From Taudactylus pleione (lineage: Eukaryota > Chordata > Amphibia > Anura > Myobatrachidae): a stretch of 64,000 nt of DNA. The stretch's first letter is position 1. Each line of letters begins with the position of its first letter. The position numbers were made by a program, and so were the translations under genes. Positions 21,666 to 33,378 of the stretch are shown here, in pieces. The notes under the pieces are model-generated. The model did no database searches. It was not told the DNA's origin and saw only the letters and a list, made by a program, of their open reading frames with translations. The DNA is taken from contig JAUIMM010000547.1 in assembly GCA_031769625.1 (NCBI GenBank), forward strand, positions 1,426,001 to 1,490,000, written 5' to 3'.

Positions 21666-21932
21666 CGTTGGGTAGAGGTATAGATAGTGACAAAATAAGG
21701 ACAGGGGTCCCAGCTTGCTGGGGAAGGGAGTAACAAGAAAAATAGGGAAGGAAGGCAAAAAGAGAAAGAAAGAGAAAGGGACAAAGAAGAAAAAATAAGA
21801 GAGAAAACCATACCTACAAGAAGGAGGAAAGTGTACACAGGATTCAGGACTCGTGGTCCAAGGAGGTGTAAGCTATAGAGCCTGAAGCACCTCTAGGGGA
21901 AAGAGGTAAGTGAGGGCAAGTGTAGTGACATA

Positions 21933-22444
21933 GGACCTGATTCAGCATGGATCGCTATTCTGCTTATACGCACGCACCGCATTTCCTAATATTAGCGGTG
22001 GTATTTAAATGTTTGCATTCACATTGCATACACAGCCTGACATAAGGACGCTCACTTCCCCTTACATCCATATGCTAAAGCAATATAGCGAAACAATCGG
22101 TAACATCGAGTAACATCGGACCCGTACGCACAGTTAAGGAAGCCCAGACCTCACTCAGAAATTGAGACCTCAGGAGGCGTCTGGTGTCACAGTGGCTATT
22201 TATGCAGGCCCATGCAATGGGGTTGAAATGCCTGTGTTCGCCCGACCACCCCCCCCCCCTCTCCCCCCACAAACGGCACTTCCTGTCACTCTGTAAAGAG
22301 GTAAAGAGTCTGCGTAGCCTCTGCGTATGCAGTTCAGACTGGAGTGTCTGGCTCGCGCATGCGCAATGCATATACATGCACAGTGCGAATTAATCTTCCG
22401 ATTGCGTGCGTATTAGCAACTGCGTTCCTTGCTGAATCAGGCCC
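21933..22444. mobile_element. GGGCCTGATTCAG element, group A
   Basis: Starts GGACCTGATTCAGCATGG, ends CCTTGCTGAATCAGGCCC; 512 bp. The ATA duplication is at 21930-21932 and 22445-22447. Confidence 0.9.
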
Positions 22445-23422
22445 ATAGTCACTAATATTAAGAGGATGGAGAGTCCTAGTGAGGTGGAAAAGTGGTGTTT
22501 GGGTGCAATAGCATCCCCTGGGTGTAGGGGGTGAAGAAAGGAATAAATAGCAGAGGATTGATACTAGAAGAACAGTGACAAAAGTGGGGGCAGGGTGACA
22601 GACGAAAAATGTGGGGAAAAGGGGTAGGGAAGCATATGACATCAGAGATAGTAAAATATACTGTATATGGGAGTTACAATGATGGGGTTGTACTAATGAG
22701 AGAAATGTAACTTGTAGAAGTAATACAAAGTACAAACTCCTAGACAACTATAAAAACATTCGGCTTGGAGAAAAGCTTCCAGGAAGGGGAGAAGAAAAGG
22801 GGACGGCTTGTATGGGAGAGGGGCCAGATTCTTCGAGGTAGAGAAGTAGAGAAGTAAAGGCCGGTACACACTAGACGATGTCTAGTGTGTACCGACATCA
22901 TTAGCGATGGCACATGGCGTACACACTTGCCGATGCTGGCAGCGATGGCGGGGGCCATGCTGCATTCGGGTGCATGCAGGCCCGATGGGTAATGATGCTG
23001 ACGATGCGTGGGAGCCCGCACCAGCTATTCCAACTGGATTCCTTCTGCCTGCGACACCTGCTGACACCCTCCTTTGGATGCCCTGACTCCTGCTCTGGAT
23101 CCGAAGAATGACCTCCAGTTTCACCAGCAGCCTGCCATCTTGGTACTCCCGGCTGTCGCGGTGTCTGTAGTGGAGTTCACACCTGAGGCATAGTGGTCGC
23201 CGGCTGGACTGAGACGGTGTCCCTGAGCTGATCTACCACTCCCTGACCTCAGGACACTACATAACTCCCTCCTCCCTTCCTTTACCCTGTGCTGTAGTGG
23301 TCAGTCTGCTCCTTTTAAGCATCTGGTCCTTCTTCGCCTCTGGTTACAGTCCCTCCATTATGTAGAGTATAATGCCCCCCTTATTTTTTTATTTTTTACT
23401 ATACTGTATTATATATATATAT
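22445..23422. other. Unassigned noncoding stretch
   Basis: Contains a near-palindrome at 22862-22894 (CGGTACACACTAGACGATG...), related in its tip to the TACACAC MITEs at 43.1 and 50.9 kb. 23130-23380 could be LINE 5' UTR, but that is not supported by coding text. Confidence 0.4.
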
Positions 23423-23689
23423 CCAAAGTAGTTTGCACAAAAGCAGAGTTCACTCACCAGGGCTTCTCATCATAGTGTAAAAACACCTACTTTAATCGTT
23501 ACAACATTGGTGCAGTAATCAGGTAAGTCGACGTTTCGACCGCAGGAACGCTGTCTTTTTCAAGACGCAACCAGTGCATAGGACAGGAAACTGGTGGTGT
23601 CTTAGAAATGACCGCGTTCCTGTGGTCAAAACGTCGACTTTTCTGAAGCCCTGGTGAGTGAACTCTGCTTTTGTGCAAACTACTTTGGA
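23423..23689. repeat. Head-to-head inverted repeat, Penelope-like 3' ends
   Basis: Arms at about 23423-23467 and 23645-23689 are inverted copies (CACTCACCAGGGCTTC). Inner arms near 23525-23551 and 23614-23640 (AAGTCGACGTTTCGACCGC) are also inverted. The GTCGAAACGTCGACTT-type motif with a nearby TTTAATCG resembles Penelope-like 3' ends, which often occur as inverted partial copies. That family assignment is tentative. Confidence 0.5.
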
Positions 23690-23728
23690 ATTGGATCTGC
23701 CGTCCATCTGCCGTAAGGTTTTGTGTAT

Positions 23729-23730
<2 letters not shown>

Positions 23731-23788
<58 letters not shown>

Positions 23789-23789
23789 A
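23731..23789. repeat. (TA)n microsatellite
   Basis: TA dinucleotide array interrupted by a CA; a shorter one lies at 23411-23422. Confidence 0.95.
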
Positions 23790-24122
23790 TATAGCTCTGA
23801 CTCTGCTTTTGAAATAGGTAGGCAACCCCTATTGTTTTGTATAATTTCTCCTATAACTTTCTGGGAGAACTGACTGTACTTCAGGCTCCCTCTGGTGGCT
23901 GCTCACTACTGTGACCACACTACAACAGCTTTCTGCATCTCCCTGTCAGGACTGTTCTCAACACCTCCTGATAGTATATACAGAAATACAGCCACATAGA
24001 CCACTATTTGTACTTCTACCTCTATGTTGTGGGACTCTGTCAAAGTCATTAATTCCGTCTCCCACTGTATTTGGTATATTTCAACCTTTAATATTACTAT
24101 TTCAGGTTTCGCTAATCCCTGA

Positions 24123-25330
24123 TTGCCTGAATATAATGTCACATTAGCAGGCACTCCCTTCCATCCCCTGGGTGCCCCAACCCTCATACCTTCTCCTGAG
24201 ATGCGCACTTTTTCATACCCACGCTTTTCTACTCCCTCTCTCCCTCATTTTCCCCCTGACAAATATACTGGCACCATTCTCTCCTGTGGTTTCATTCCTG
24301 GTGTCCCACACCTGCAGATATCTACCGCCCAGACTCCTAAGCAAGAGAGAGGCAACATCTCGCAAAATACTTCACCAGAGGCACAAAATCTCAGCAAGTG
24401 GTCCCCCCCCTCCCCACTTCTAAGTGCCATGGACAAGGATGGTTCGCTCTCACCCACTCCGTTCACCAAAGAGGACATCTTAGCTCTCCATTCCCTTATG
24501 ACGGAATTCAGAGACTCTCTTGAAACCAAATTCGACAAAGTGGTCGCTTCCATCAAAGCTGAAGTCTCTTGCCATGAGAACCGCTAAACTTGAATCTTGC
24601 CAAGACGATCTTCAGAAAGCCTTAAATGAAACCGACAGAGACCTGGATCACAATGTTACTGAACTCTCTGATCTCCGTAATAAGAATGAAGACTTGGAAA
24701 ATCGGGAGCGCAGGAATTATATACGTATCTGCAACATTCCAGAATCCGTCACCCCTGATGCCTTGGAACCGTACCTACATAAACTGTCCTCCTTTTTTCT
24801 TACTGATCTTGGCTCTAGCTCACAGGTTCTCAAACTCGGTCCCCAAACAGTGCATGTTTTCCAGGTCTCTTCACAAAAACACAAGTGAAATACTTTAAAA
24901 TGTGTCAATGAGTAATAAATACACCTGTACATCTGCTGGGTGACCTGGAAAACGTGAACTGTGTGGGGTGGTCAGGATTGAGTTTGAGAACCACTGCTTG
25001 AGATCATTACCACAGGAGAGGTCACATCGGGCTCTTCAACCAAAACCCAGGGACAACGAACCTCCACGCAACGTCATGAAATTCCTCAGTTACAAAGATA
25101 TATAACTCGTCTTTGTCCCTACCCAGGGTAAACCTCACATCCTTTTCGACAGTCAAGCTCCAAATCTACCAAGATCTCTCCTCCTTGATGATCGCTAAGA
25201 AGAGAGACTTTCGTGACTTGGCCAAGGCCTCCCAAGACAGGAGAATTAGATATTGCTGGGGGTTTCCTTTCCAGCTTATAGTCGACCTGAACAGTAAGAT
25301 CGTTCTGATCAGAGATCTTCGTCATTGTAA
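24123..25330 (+). pseudogene. L1-type LINE ORF1, broken by a hAT MITE
   Basis: ORF1 of L1 elements is a trimeric RNA-binding chaperone. A likely start is ATG 24430 (MDKDGSLSPTPFTKEDILAL). The coiled coil follows after a frameshift near 24580 (KLESCQDDLQKALNETDRDL), then NRERRNYIRICNIPE, the start of the RNA-recognition domain. Text breaks at 24820 where a MITE is inserted and resumes about 25030-25330 in several frames (WGFPFQL at the C-terminal domain). Upstream frames from 24123 may be N-terminal extension or 5' UTR. It is non-functional. It lies in the opposite orientation to the ORF2 fragment at 20.3-21.7 kb, so they are separate copies. Confidence 0.78.
24821..24996. mobile_element. hAT-like MITE in LINE ORF1
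   Basis: Ends CACAGGTTCTCAAACTC and GAGTTTGAGAACCACTG are inverted repeats. Flanks CTCTAGCT and CTTGAGAT match at 5 of 8, a weak duplication. 176 bp, non-coding. Confidence 0.72.
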
Positions 25331-25689
25331 GGGTGTCAGGACCACCTCCAAAATCCAGGTCCCGGCTTTGTATGGGTAGGTAGGTCGCAATCTGCAGAGA
25401 GGCAGGAAGCTTCCCCCAGCTCTGTGGACTCTACCACTCTGTGTATGCCTGCTGTAAAAGCCAGGAAGGGTACGGTGAGAATGGCCAGGGGTTTACAGGG
25501 GCAATAGAAATAGGCTTTTGGTGGGTATTAGACAGGAGCCCTGGGATAGCACATCTGCCTACATTGTCTGCTAGGCCACCTGCATGCGATATTTAATACA
25601 TCCTTGTGATGTATTCAAATAATGCATTGCAAATCCTGGCGATTTTATCATATCCAATCAGTGTCTGAGATGCGGATTGTAATAAATAG

Positions 25690-26122
25690 GGCCCTTAACC
25701 ACTTAACTGACAAATTTATTTCACCAAAACCCACTCAGAAATGTAAAAAAATATACCTAGGGATGGTTTGCACCCCCCATTCCCCAGTGTCCATAGGCCC
25801 CCATTGTAATATCACTTTCCACCCCTTCAAAAATATCCCAAGAATTATCAACTCTCACCTCCAGTGTCAATGGGCCCCCAGTTTAGTGTCCCTCCTCCCC
25901 ATGTATCTTTATATATCTACATGTTTATTTTGAATATATCCCCCCCAGCCAAAACATTTTTTATGGGGAAACATAACCCCCTTCCCCCCTCACTGATCAT
26001 CAGTCTCCCCTGCTGCAGCTGATCTCAGCGAGGCAGCGTGGTCGCATGTGATGTGACCTTGTCAGATGAAACACTTCTGGCTCTGGTCGCATCACATGCA
26101 ACTTCGCTAGTTAAGTGACTTT
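25690..26122. mobile_element. Possible MITE with CACTTAAC ends
   Basis: Left GGGCCCTTAACCACTTAAC and right AGTTAAGTGACTTTGG tips are roughly inverted. The right tip abuts the group B element at 26123. No duplication could be fixed. Confidence 0.35.
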
Positions 26123-26660
26123 GGCCCTCATTCAGAGCCGTACGCTCTGAGCAGAGCGCACGCTCTGAATGAGGGCCGTCCTCCATAATTATGGAGCGTC
26201 CTCCTGGACGCTTGTATAGCTGTGGGTCACCACCCACAGCCTGTACAAGCGTGCAGGTTGATGGCCGCGATGGTCTTGACCATCGCGACCATCGCCACTG
26301 CGAGCCGGAGCCTGCAGTTGAGCTTTTCAACCACAAGGCCCGGAGTGATTTTGGCTCTATCAGAGCCAAAATCACTCCCACTGACATCACTAGTGATGTC
26401 AGTGGGCCGGCTTCTGACAGTAGGCATTCCCTTGGGAACGCCTCCGTCTGGCAGGCACGCCCACCAAAGGGGGCGTGCTGTCAATCAACATCGACAGCAC
26501 GCCCCCTTTGATCAGACACAACGAGCAAAGGAAAGTCCTTCGCTCGTCGCGTCTGGCGCATGCGCACGACGGAGCTCCCGCCGTCGTGCGCATGCGCAGT
26601 GCACAACATCAACCCACTTGTGAGAGGACAGCCGCTTGCAAGTGGGTCTGAATCAGGCCC
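26123..26660. mobile_element. GGGCCTGATTCAG element, group B
   Basis: Starts GGCCCTCATTCAGAGCC, ends GTCTGAATCAGGCCC; TTT at 26120-26122 and 26661-26663. Full set of internal hairpins; 538 bp, non-coding. Confidence 0.88.
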
Positions 26661-26939
26661 TTTGTACTTACTGATACAAAGAAAGCAAAACAATAAAGGT
26701 TGTTGTTAACATTAATGTAACATTCCAAAGAATATCTCACACTGTGTTTAAAAAAATGATTCTGTCTCATTAGACGTACAGTTCCCGTGTATGTCAGTGA
26801 TGTAATACATTATTGTGTTAAATGTCATGAATGTGGGAGTTCATATATATTTACTAGTCTTAGCATTGCATGCTGCAGGCTTATTCTATAAAAAAAAAAA
26901 AAAAAAAATTCAAAATTTACTTAATACAGCATCAAAGTA

Positions 26940-27380
26940 CAGGTTGAGTCTCCCATATCCAAAATGCTTGCGACCAGGGGTATTTTGGATATCGGAATAT
27001 TCCGTATTTTGGAATAATTGCATATTATAATGAAATGTCTTGGAAATGGGACCCAAATATACACACAGAATGCATTTATGTGTTATATACACCTTATACA
27101 CACAGCCTGCAGGTCATTTTAGACAATATTTTTTATAATTTTGTGCATCAAAAAAAGTTTGTGTACATACATGAAATTCATTTATGTTTCATATACACCT
27201 TATACACACAGCCTGAAGGTTATTTTATACAATCTTTTTAATAATTTGTGCCTTAGACAAAGTTTATGTACATTAAACCATCAAAAATCAAAGGTTTCAT
27301 TATCTCAGTCAAGCTGAAAATATTCCGTATTTTGGAATATTCCGTATTTCGGAATATTTGGATATGGGAGACTCAACCTG
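26940..27380. mobile_element. Tigger-like (Tc1/mariner superfamily) non-autonomous element
   Basis: Perfect tips CAGGTTGAGTCTCCCATATC and GATATGGGAGACTCAACCTG, flanked by TA (26938-26939 and 27381-27382). The interior has TTTTGGAATATTCCG motifs and a duplicated block (TATACACCTTATACACACAG near 27088 and 27193). It closely resembles a mammalian pogo/Tigger-type MITE family from memory. 441 bp, no transposase. Confidence 0.82.
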
Positions 27381-27382
27381 TA

Positions 27383-27999
27383 ATAAAATATTTATTTTGC
27401 TCCACGCTAAATGGATACTGAAGTACAGTAAGGAATAACTATTTTGTTTGCACACACTATAGCAAACCTTCCAACCTGACCCTTCCACAGAGTACAAAGT
27501 GCTCCTGGACTTTCAGCTTCATTTATGTTTGCAGTCACCTGTGTGTAATGGTGCAAACACACAGAACAACTAGAACAACAATAGATATCGTTGATAGATT
27601 TCCCTCCAACTTTCTGTAGTGCAGGTCAAACGATTTTGGTTGTACACACTGATAGATATATATGATAGATATTTCAGTGAAGCTATCTTTTTACAGGCAA
27701 ATTAATACAAAATAATCCGAGTTAGCCTGCAATCAGAAAGACCATAGATATCGTTATCTTTCATGCGGGAATGGGCATCATTGGTCTTTGTCAGGTTGGT
27801 GACTGCAAAAAAGTGAACGATATGAACGATATCGTTCAAATAGCTCATAAAAGTCGTACTGTGTGTACTTATCCATAAGTGTAGCACCCTTCTCATCAAT
27901 GAACTAGTTCAATACAATTGTAAATGAAGAGGCACGTGCAGGAACAGATTGTTTTGTACCTGGTGGAAGGGGTCATGTTGCAGAGTCTGGAACTTATGT
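27383..27999. other. Unassigned; possible MITE 27540-27870
   Basis: Repeated ATATCGTT/AACGATAT motifs (27587, 27746, 27815-27835) and TACACAC motifs hint at a decayed inverted-repeat element. Ends could not be paired. Confidence 0.35.
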
Positions 28000-28530
28000 G
28001 GGAATCAGTATGAATTACCGCTGGACCTAAGCCCAGTGGATGAAATCCCGACACTACAAAGCCGGCACATGAAGATCCCGACAGAGGTAAGTAAGACCCA
28101 TAACCCTCCCCTCTCCCCCCTAACCCCCCCTCTAGTGCCTATCACTAACCTCCCCCCAGGGTTGCCTAAACCTCACCCCCTTCCCCGCACCCTAAACCTA
28201 ACCCTCCCGGGGGGGGGGAGGGGTGCCTAACCCAAACTTCCCCCCGGGGGTGCCTGACGATAACCCCCTTCCCCTAGCCTGACCCTAACCCTCCCAGGGG
28301 GGGTGTCTAACCCTAAGATCACCCGGGAGTCGCAAAACCTAACCCCCTGCGCGGCTATCACCTCCTGACGCCTGTCTTACCTACATTCGCTATGCCGGGC
28401 ATCGGGATTTCGGCGTGGGGCTCATGATAGGCGTCAGTATATAGACACCTATCATTAGTCCCATGCCGGGATTTCACTGTTGGGAAGCCAGCGGTCGGCA
28501 TTTCGACAGCCGGCTTCCTGACTACATCCC
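28000..28530. mobile_element. hAT-like element rich in CCCTAA-type repeats, copy 1
   Basis: Right end CTTCCTGACTACATCCC is the complement of the left end at 41801. The left end around GGGAATCAGTATG is inferred from alignment. The interior (28105-28350) repeats CCTAACCC/GGGTGCCTAACC blocks. No clear duplication at this copy. Confidence 0.6.
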
Positions 28531-29695
28531 GTGTACTGTATGTGTGCTATATAATATTGCCTACCTATATACTTATGTACAACCTGAGATTACCCAGGGT
28601 GCATCTGTGTATTACATAGCAATAAAACCATTTAGGTGTGTGTTTGTTGTTTTTTCCTGGTTTCCACTTTTGGGTTTTTCTCTCGTTTTCTTGGTTTGCA
28701 GCAGTCTGTTTGCAGGGATATCTGCAATGTTAAGGTATAGTGTTTCCACTTTTGGATTTTTTTTCCTGGTCAGATAGAATTTCCTTTTCAGATTTGATTT
28801 TTTGTTGTCTGCAGTTAGTTTTCTTAGCTCTACTGTTATGTAATTACCACATTATTTTAAGTATAACATTTTACAGGGACTTTGGCCAGGAAAACCAGGA
28901 ACAAAATAGGTAGAGATCAGGCAATCTGACAGCTTGAAAGTGGAAACGCTGTGAGAATCACATAATGAGGCCTGAAACACAGGAAGGGGGAGGGTGTTCT
29001 ACTTGTCATTTGGTACATAGGAAGACATTTCCCCAGCTGTGCATTATAGATCACGACTTTCCTCATAATAATCTTCCTGTGTCTACGGTTTATTGTATCT
29101 TACCTTGTTGACAAGCAGAAAGAAATGACACAGTTGCAAGTAGCACAATATCAGATTCGATGCCCATATTATCTTGGCTGTTCCAGGTTGTGACTGAGTG
29201 AGAAGAGGAGTTACACAGGCTGATAAGGCACGCCTCACCCGAGGCACTCCTACACTACTAGCACACAGTTTACAGTGCCTCTGGCACCCTTACAAAGCCA
29301 ATGATAATATGTTGTTGCAGTCCTTGACATCTACATTTGTTATTCAGATTCACTTTGTTTTTGTCAGCATTAACCCATATAACCATACCGCAGAAATAAC
29401 ATATTTCAATTTTAATTTAATTTTAATAGCAATCCCATTTTATAGTAATAATTTAATGCCCAGATTTACTATTTGTATTTTTTTTTGCAAATAAAACAAA
29501 CATTAGTAGTTCTGTGTGCATCTGGCAGTGTTCTAGAGGTGGCATAATTATTTATACAAGATTTTTAACATATATAAAATACAAGATATATCCAAGTATT
29601 GTTAGACACACATTTTAAAATAGATGAGAGTGTAAAACTTTTAAATATGTTAAAATAATAAAGATGTTTTAATGTAGCCTCTTTCTGTGATGTCT
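28531..29695. other. Unassigned noncoding stretch
   Basis: T-rich and AT-rich sequence. No coding signal, element ends or RNA gene recognised. Confidence 0.5.
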
Positions 29696-29703
29696 GGTCT
29701 GAC

Positions 29704-30046
29704 CAGTGGCGTATCTATAATGGGTGCAGTGTGTGCGGGGCACACGGGCCCCTGGGTCCAGGGGGACCCCGCACCACGCACAATGCACCCATGTTTTTTT
29801 AAACTTACCTGTCCGTGGTCCCACGTCGGGTGTCAGCGCTGCTCAGAACACAGGAAAATGGCCGCGGACATTTTTCTGGCGTTCTGCGCATGCGCAGTAG
29901 ACTCCGGGCACACTCTAGTGCCCGGAGTCTACTAATGCGCCGGTGGATGGCAAGCCGTGTCAGTTGGCTGCCATCCACCGGGGAGAGAGGAGGGGGCCCC
30001 GCACAGAGAGTGCACACGGGCCCCCTCCACTCTTATGACGCCTCTG
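29704..30046. mobile_element. hAT MITE, CAGTGGCGT family, copy 1
   Basis: Tips CAGTGGCGT and ACGCCTCTG are inverted repeats, with the perfect 8-bp duplication GGTCTGAC (29696-29703 and 30047-30054). Two internal hairpins: GTAGACTCCGGGCAC arms (about 29889-29932) and CGGTGGATGGCA arms (about 29940-29980). 343 bp. Confidence 0.9.
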
Positions 30047-30489
30047 GGTCTGACTGCTGGTTCCCACCCATTTCATGCTAGTAAGGGGGGAAAAGCTGAA
30101 TTTCCGGTGCCCAATTTTACCTTGCTCTACCCAATAGCACACACACACGTTTTGGGCAAAATCTGGGGCAGCTGTATTAATTTACATACCAAATTATTTG
30201 CATTAATTAAATATTTCCAGGAATGGTGCCTCCTCAGGGCACTTTTCCCTCACCAGAAGCTTAATTGTGACCCTTCTACCCCTAAGCCTGCAGTAGCCTC
30301 TACATCCCACTAGCCTAGGCTGCAAACTGCTGACCTGATGTGTATTCTGAGTAGTAGATAAGCAAATAATAAGCAAACAGAAATTCCATCTAAATTTGAA
30401 GGACATCTCATCCCCCTTTTTTGGGTATATACAGCTATGCGTTAGTCACACATAAGATAGTGACCTGTATAGTGCAATTAACATGAGGC
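30047..30489. other. Unassigned noncoding stretch
   Basis: Nothing recognised beyond the target duplication of the preceding element. Confidence 0.4.
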
Positions 30490-30740
30490 TCAGAGTCCTC
30501 CTGATGGAGGCGAAAGCCATCTGATGTGGGGTGGGGAACCCTCCTGATACCCCTGATGGAAGGGAAAACCAACAGATGTGGGTGGGGAGCCCTCCTGTTA
30601 TCCCTGATGGAAGGGAAAACCAACAGATGTGGGTAGGGAACCCTCCTGATACCCCTGATGGAAGGTAAAACCAACAGATGTGGGTGGGGAGCCCTTCTGA
30701 TACCCGAGATAGAGGGGAAAACCACTTGATGTGGGGGCTT
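30490..30740. repeat. Minisatellite of about 57-bp units
   Basis: Four to five units with CTGATGGAAGGGAAAACC and CAGATGTGGGTGGGG. Its minus-strand open frames are repeat artefacts. Confidence 0.9.
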
Positions 30741-31372
30741 TGAGGACTGAGTTTGAGTCAAGATACTGTAAGACTACTACTGTGGTGGAACTACAAATCA
30801 CAAATAGCCCAGTCTAGTGCCGACTGCTTCACATGTCAGGAAGTTGCTCCACCAAAGATCTGCCCCCAGACTCAGTCGCTGGTGCCCCAAGACCCCACCT
30901 CCAATGCCCTCTTACCCACTGCTCCGTCTGGTGCATCCTTATTGACATCAGCTCCTGAAAAGATCTGCAGCCGCGCTTATGCTCAGGCCCGCCGCACAGG
31001 TCCACGTCTTGAGCTGCCATCAGGGAGGAGTGGGATGGGGAGTTGTGGGTGAGGGAGGCCATGAGAATTGAAGCTGCTGTGGATCAGCAACATCAATGAG
31101 CGGGGACAAGCTATAGATAGACGAAAGCGACATCTAAGGGTCTGACATGGAGCCCTCCACTAGTATATGGTATGGTAGCTTCTCAGGTGCCGGGAAGAGG
31201 TGCCATGTATTGGGTGGCTATGATGGTACACTCTGGGTACATATTTACAGCACTAAGTTGGATGAATATATTGTGGGCAATGGAGGAGGTGCCTCTTCAG
31301 TGCCAGTGCCCGGCTGCAGGTGCCTCCATTTTCTCCCATAGTTCTGCCCCTGTATCCAAGTACTAGTAGGTT
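30741..31372. other. Unassigned stretch with a 99-codon open frame
   Basis: The frame 30753-31052 (plus) is Ser/Pro-rich and overlaps the minisatellite edge. No domain was recognised and it is more likely chance. Confidence 0.35.
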
Positions 31373-31374
31373 CA

Positions 31375-31738
31375 GGGGCATTTTAAGAGAGGAGGGGGCC
31401 TGTGTGCAGTCTCTGTCTGGGGCCACCTCCTCTCTTTCTGGCAGCCAGCTGCGCACTGAGTGCAGTGCCGCATCGGTAGACTCTGGGCACTAGAGTGTGC
31501 CCAGAGTCTACAGTGCATGCGCAGATCACCAGGAAAATGGCACCACGCCCATTTTCCCAGTATTTTCCTTACAGCGTGTGTGCAAAAAGCAAGGAAAAAT
31601 GGTAGCAGCGGCAATTTCCAGGTGATTTTGACATCACTGACACCGGTGCCGACGTGGGACTCCGGCGGCAGAGTGGTAAGTATTAAAAATATGTGCGCAG
31701 TGTGGGCCCCCCTGGACTCACCCTTTATAGAAACGCCC
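31375..31738. mobile_element. hAT MITE, CAGTGGCGT family, copy 2, inverted
   Basis: Sequence is the reverse-complement relative of 29704-30046, sharing GTAGACTCTGGGCAC hairpin arms and GAGAGGAGGGGGCC near the end. Candidate duplication AGTAGGTT versus ATTAGGTT (7 of 8). A truncated third relative starts at about 37209 (AGTGGCATATCTG). Confidence 0.7.
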
Positions 31739-32362
31739 GATTACGATTAGGTTGAATCTCCAGGGAGATTAAATATAATTACATATGGAGATTACATATA
31801 ATTACATAATTACACTTACATATAATTTCCTACGTAAAACTTACTGTATGCCTTTCTGTTCTTGTTAAGGGATGAGGGGCCTCTAGTCTGAGATAGTTAA
31901 ATCTAGGGATGAGCGGGTTCGGACTTCTGAAATCCGAACCCCCCCGAGCCCCCATGATCCGAGTCGTATCAGAGTCAGGCTCAACTTTTCCCGCCTGACT
32001 CGGATCTGAAATCGAGGCAAAACGTCATCATCCCGCCTTCTGGATCTCGCGGGTTTTGGATTCTATAAAAGGTCCCCGCGTCGGCTCCATTTCTCACTCC
32101 GGCTGTCTATAGTGAAGAGGAAGCGTGGGAGCTAGGGCTGGCTGGGCTGTATTGTGCTGCTGTTGTCCATAGGGGCTGGCTGGGCTGTGTTGTGCTGCTG
32201 TCATAGGGGTTTGGCTGGGCTGTGTTGTGCAGTCAGTTGTTCATAGGGGCTGTGTCCACTCCAAAGTCTAAAGGGGCTGGCTGGACTGTGTTGTGCAGTG
32301 TCCCATAAAGGCTGTAGTCCTAGAGGGGTGCTGTAGTGTTGTCCAGGGGGTGATCTGTCCAT

Positions 32363-33360
32363 CAGGGGTGCTCCCCCAAAGTGCACTCAAAAAAATTTTT
32401 TTTTTTCTGTGTTTGTGATTTGTGTGCGCAGTAGCCGCACGTGCATCAACAAAGTAGCACCAAGCGTGCGCCTGTGTCATAAGTAAAGGGCCAGCTGGCT
32501 TGACCGTTAAAGGGTGCTGTAACCCCCAAAGTGTACTCCAAAAAACATAAAAAAATATTTTCTGTGTTTGTGAATTGTGTGCACTGTGGCTGCACGTGCA
32601 TCAACAAAGGACCAGCGCCAAGCATGCACCTCTGTCCCATAAGTAAAGGGCCGGCTGGCTTGTCCATTAAAGGGTGCTGTAACCCCCAAAGTACACTCTA
32701 AACAATATAAAAAATTATTTTCTGTGTTTGGGAATTGTGTGTACTGTGGCCGCACGTGCATCAACAAAGTAGCGCCAAGCGTGCGCCTGTGTCATAAGTA
32801 AAGGGTCTACTGGCTCGTCTGTTAAAGGGTGGTGTAACCCCCAAAGTGCACTCCAAACAAAATAAAAAATAATTTTCTGTGTTTGTGAATTGTGTACACT
32901 GTGGCTGCACGTGCATCAACAAAGGAGCAGCGCCAAGCGTGCGCCTGTGTCCCATAAGTAAAGGGCCGGCTGGCTCATCTCTTAAAGGATGGTGTAAGCC
33001 CCCAAAGTGCACTCCAACAAAAAAAAAAATTCTTCTGTGTTTGTAAATTGTGTGCACTGTACGTGCATCCTCAAAGCAGCAGCGCCAAGCGTGCGTCTGT
33101 CTGTTAAAGGGTGGTGTAACCCTCAAAGTGCACTCCACAAAAAATAAAAAAATCTTCTTTTTTTTCTGTCTTTGTGAATTGTGTGCACTGTAGCTGCACA
33201 TGCATCAACAAAGGAGCAGCGCCAAGCGTGCGTCTGTGTCCCATAAGTAAAGAGCCGGCTGGCTAATTTCTTAAAGGGTGGTGTAACCCACAAAGTGCAC
33301 TAGTCTCCAACAAAAATAAAAAATTATTTTCTGTGTTTGTGTGCGCCTTAGCCGCACGTA
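32363..33360. repeat. About 160-bp tandem repeat, seven units, in the hAT 5' region
   Basis: Units begin near AAAGGGTGGTGTAACCCCCA and include CTGCACGTGCATCAACAAAG and GCGCCAAGCGTGCG. Unit starts at about 32363, 32508, 32668, 32821, 32982, 33103 and 33270. Open frames on the minus strand across it are repeat artefacts. Confidence 0.93.
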
Positions 33361-33378
33361 TATATCAATATAACATAA

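Noticed and set aside
30490..30740. CRISPR-like spaced repeats
   Set aside because: Head-to-tail minisatellite in a eukaryotic genome, with no spacers.
30753..31052. Possible 99-residue host protein
   Set aside because: Overlaps a minisatellite, no domain, no splice context.
32201..33201. Several minus-strand open frames with repeated CTLGVTPPFN-like text
   Set aside because: Translation of the 160-bp tandem repeat in the hAT 5' region.
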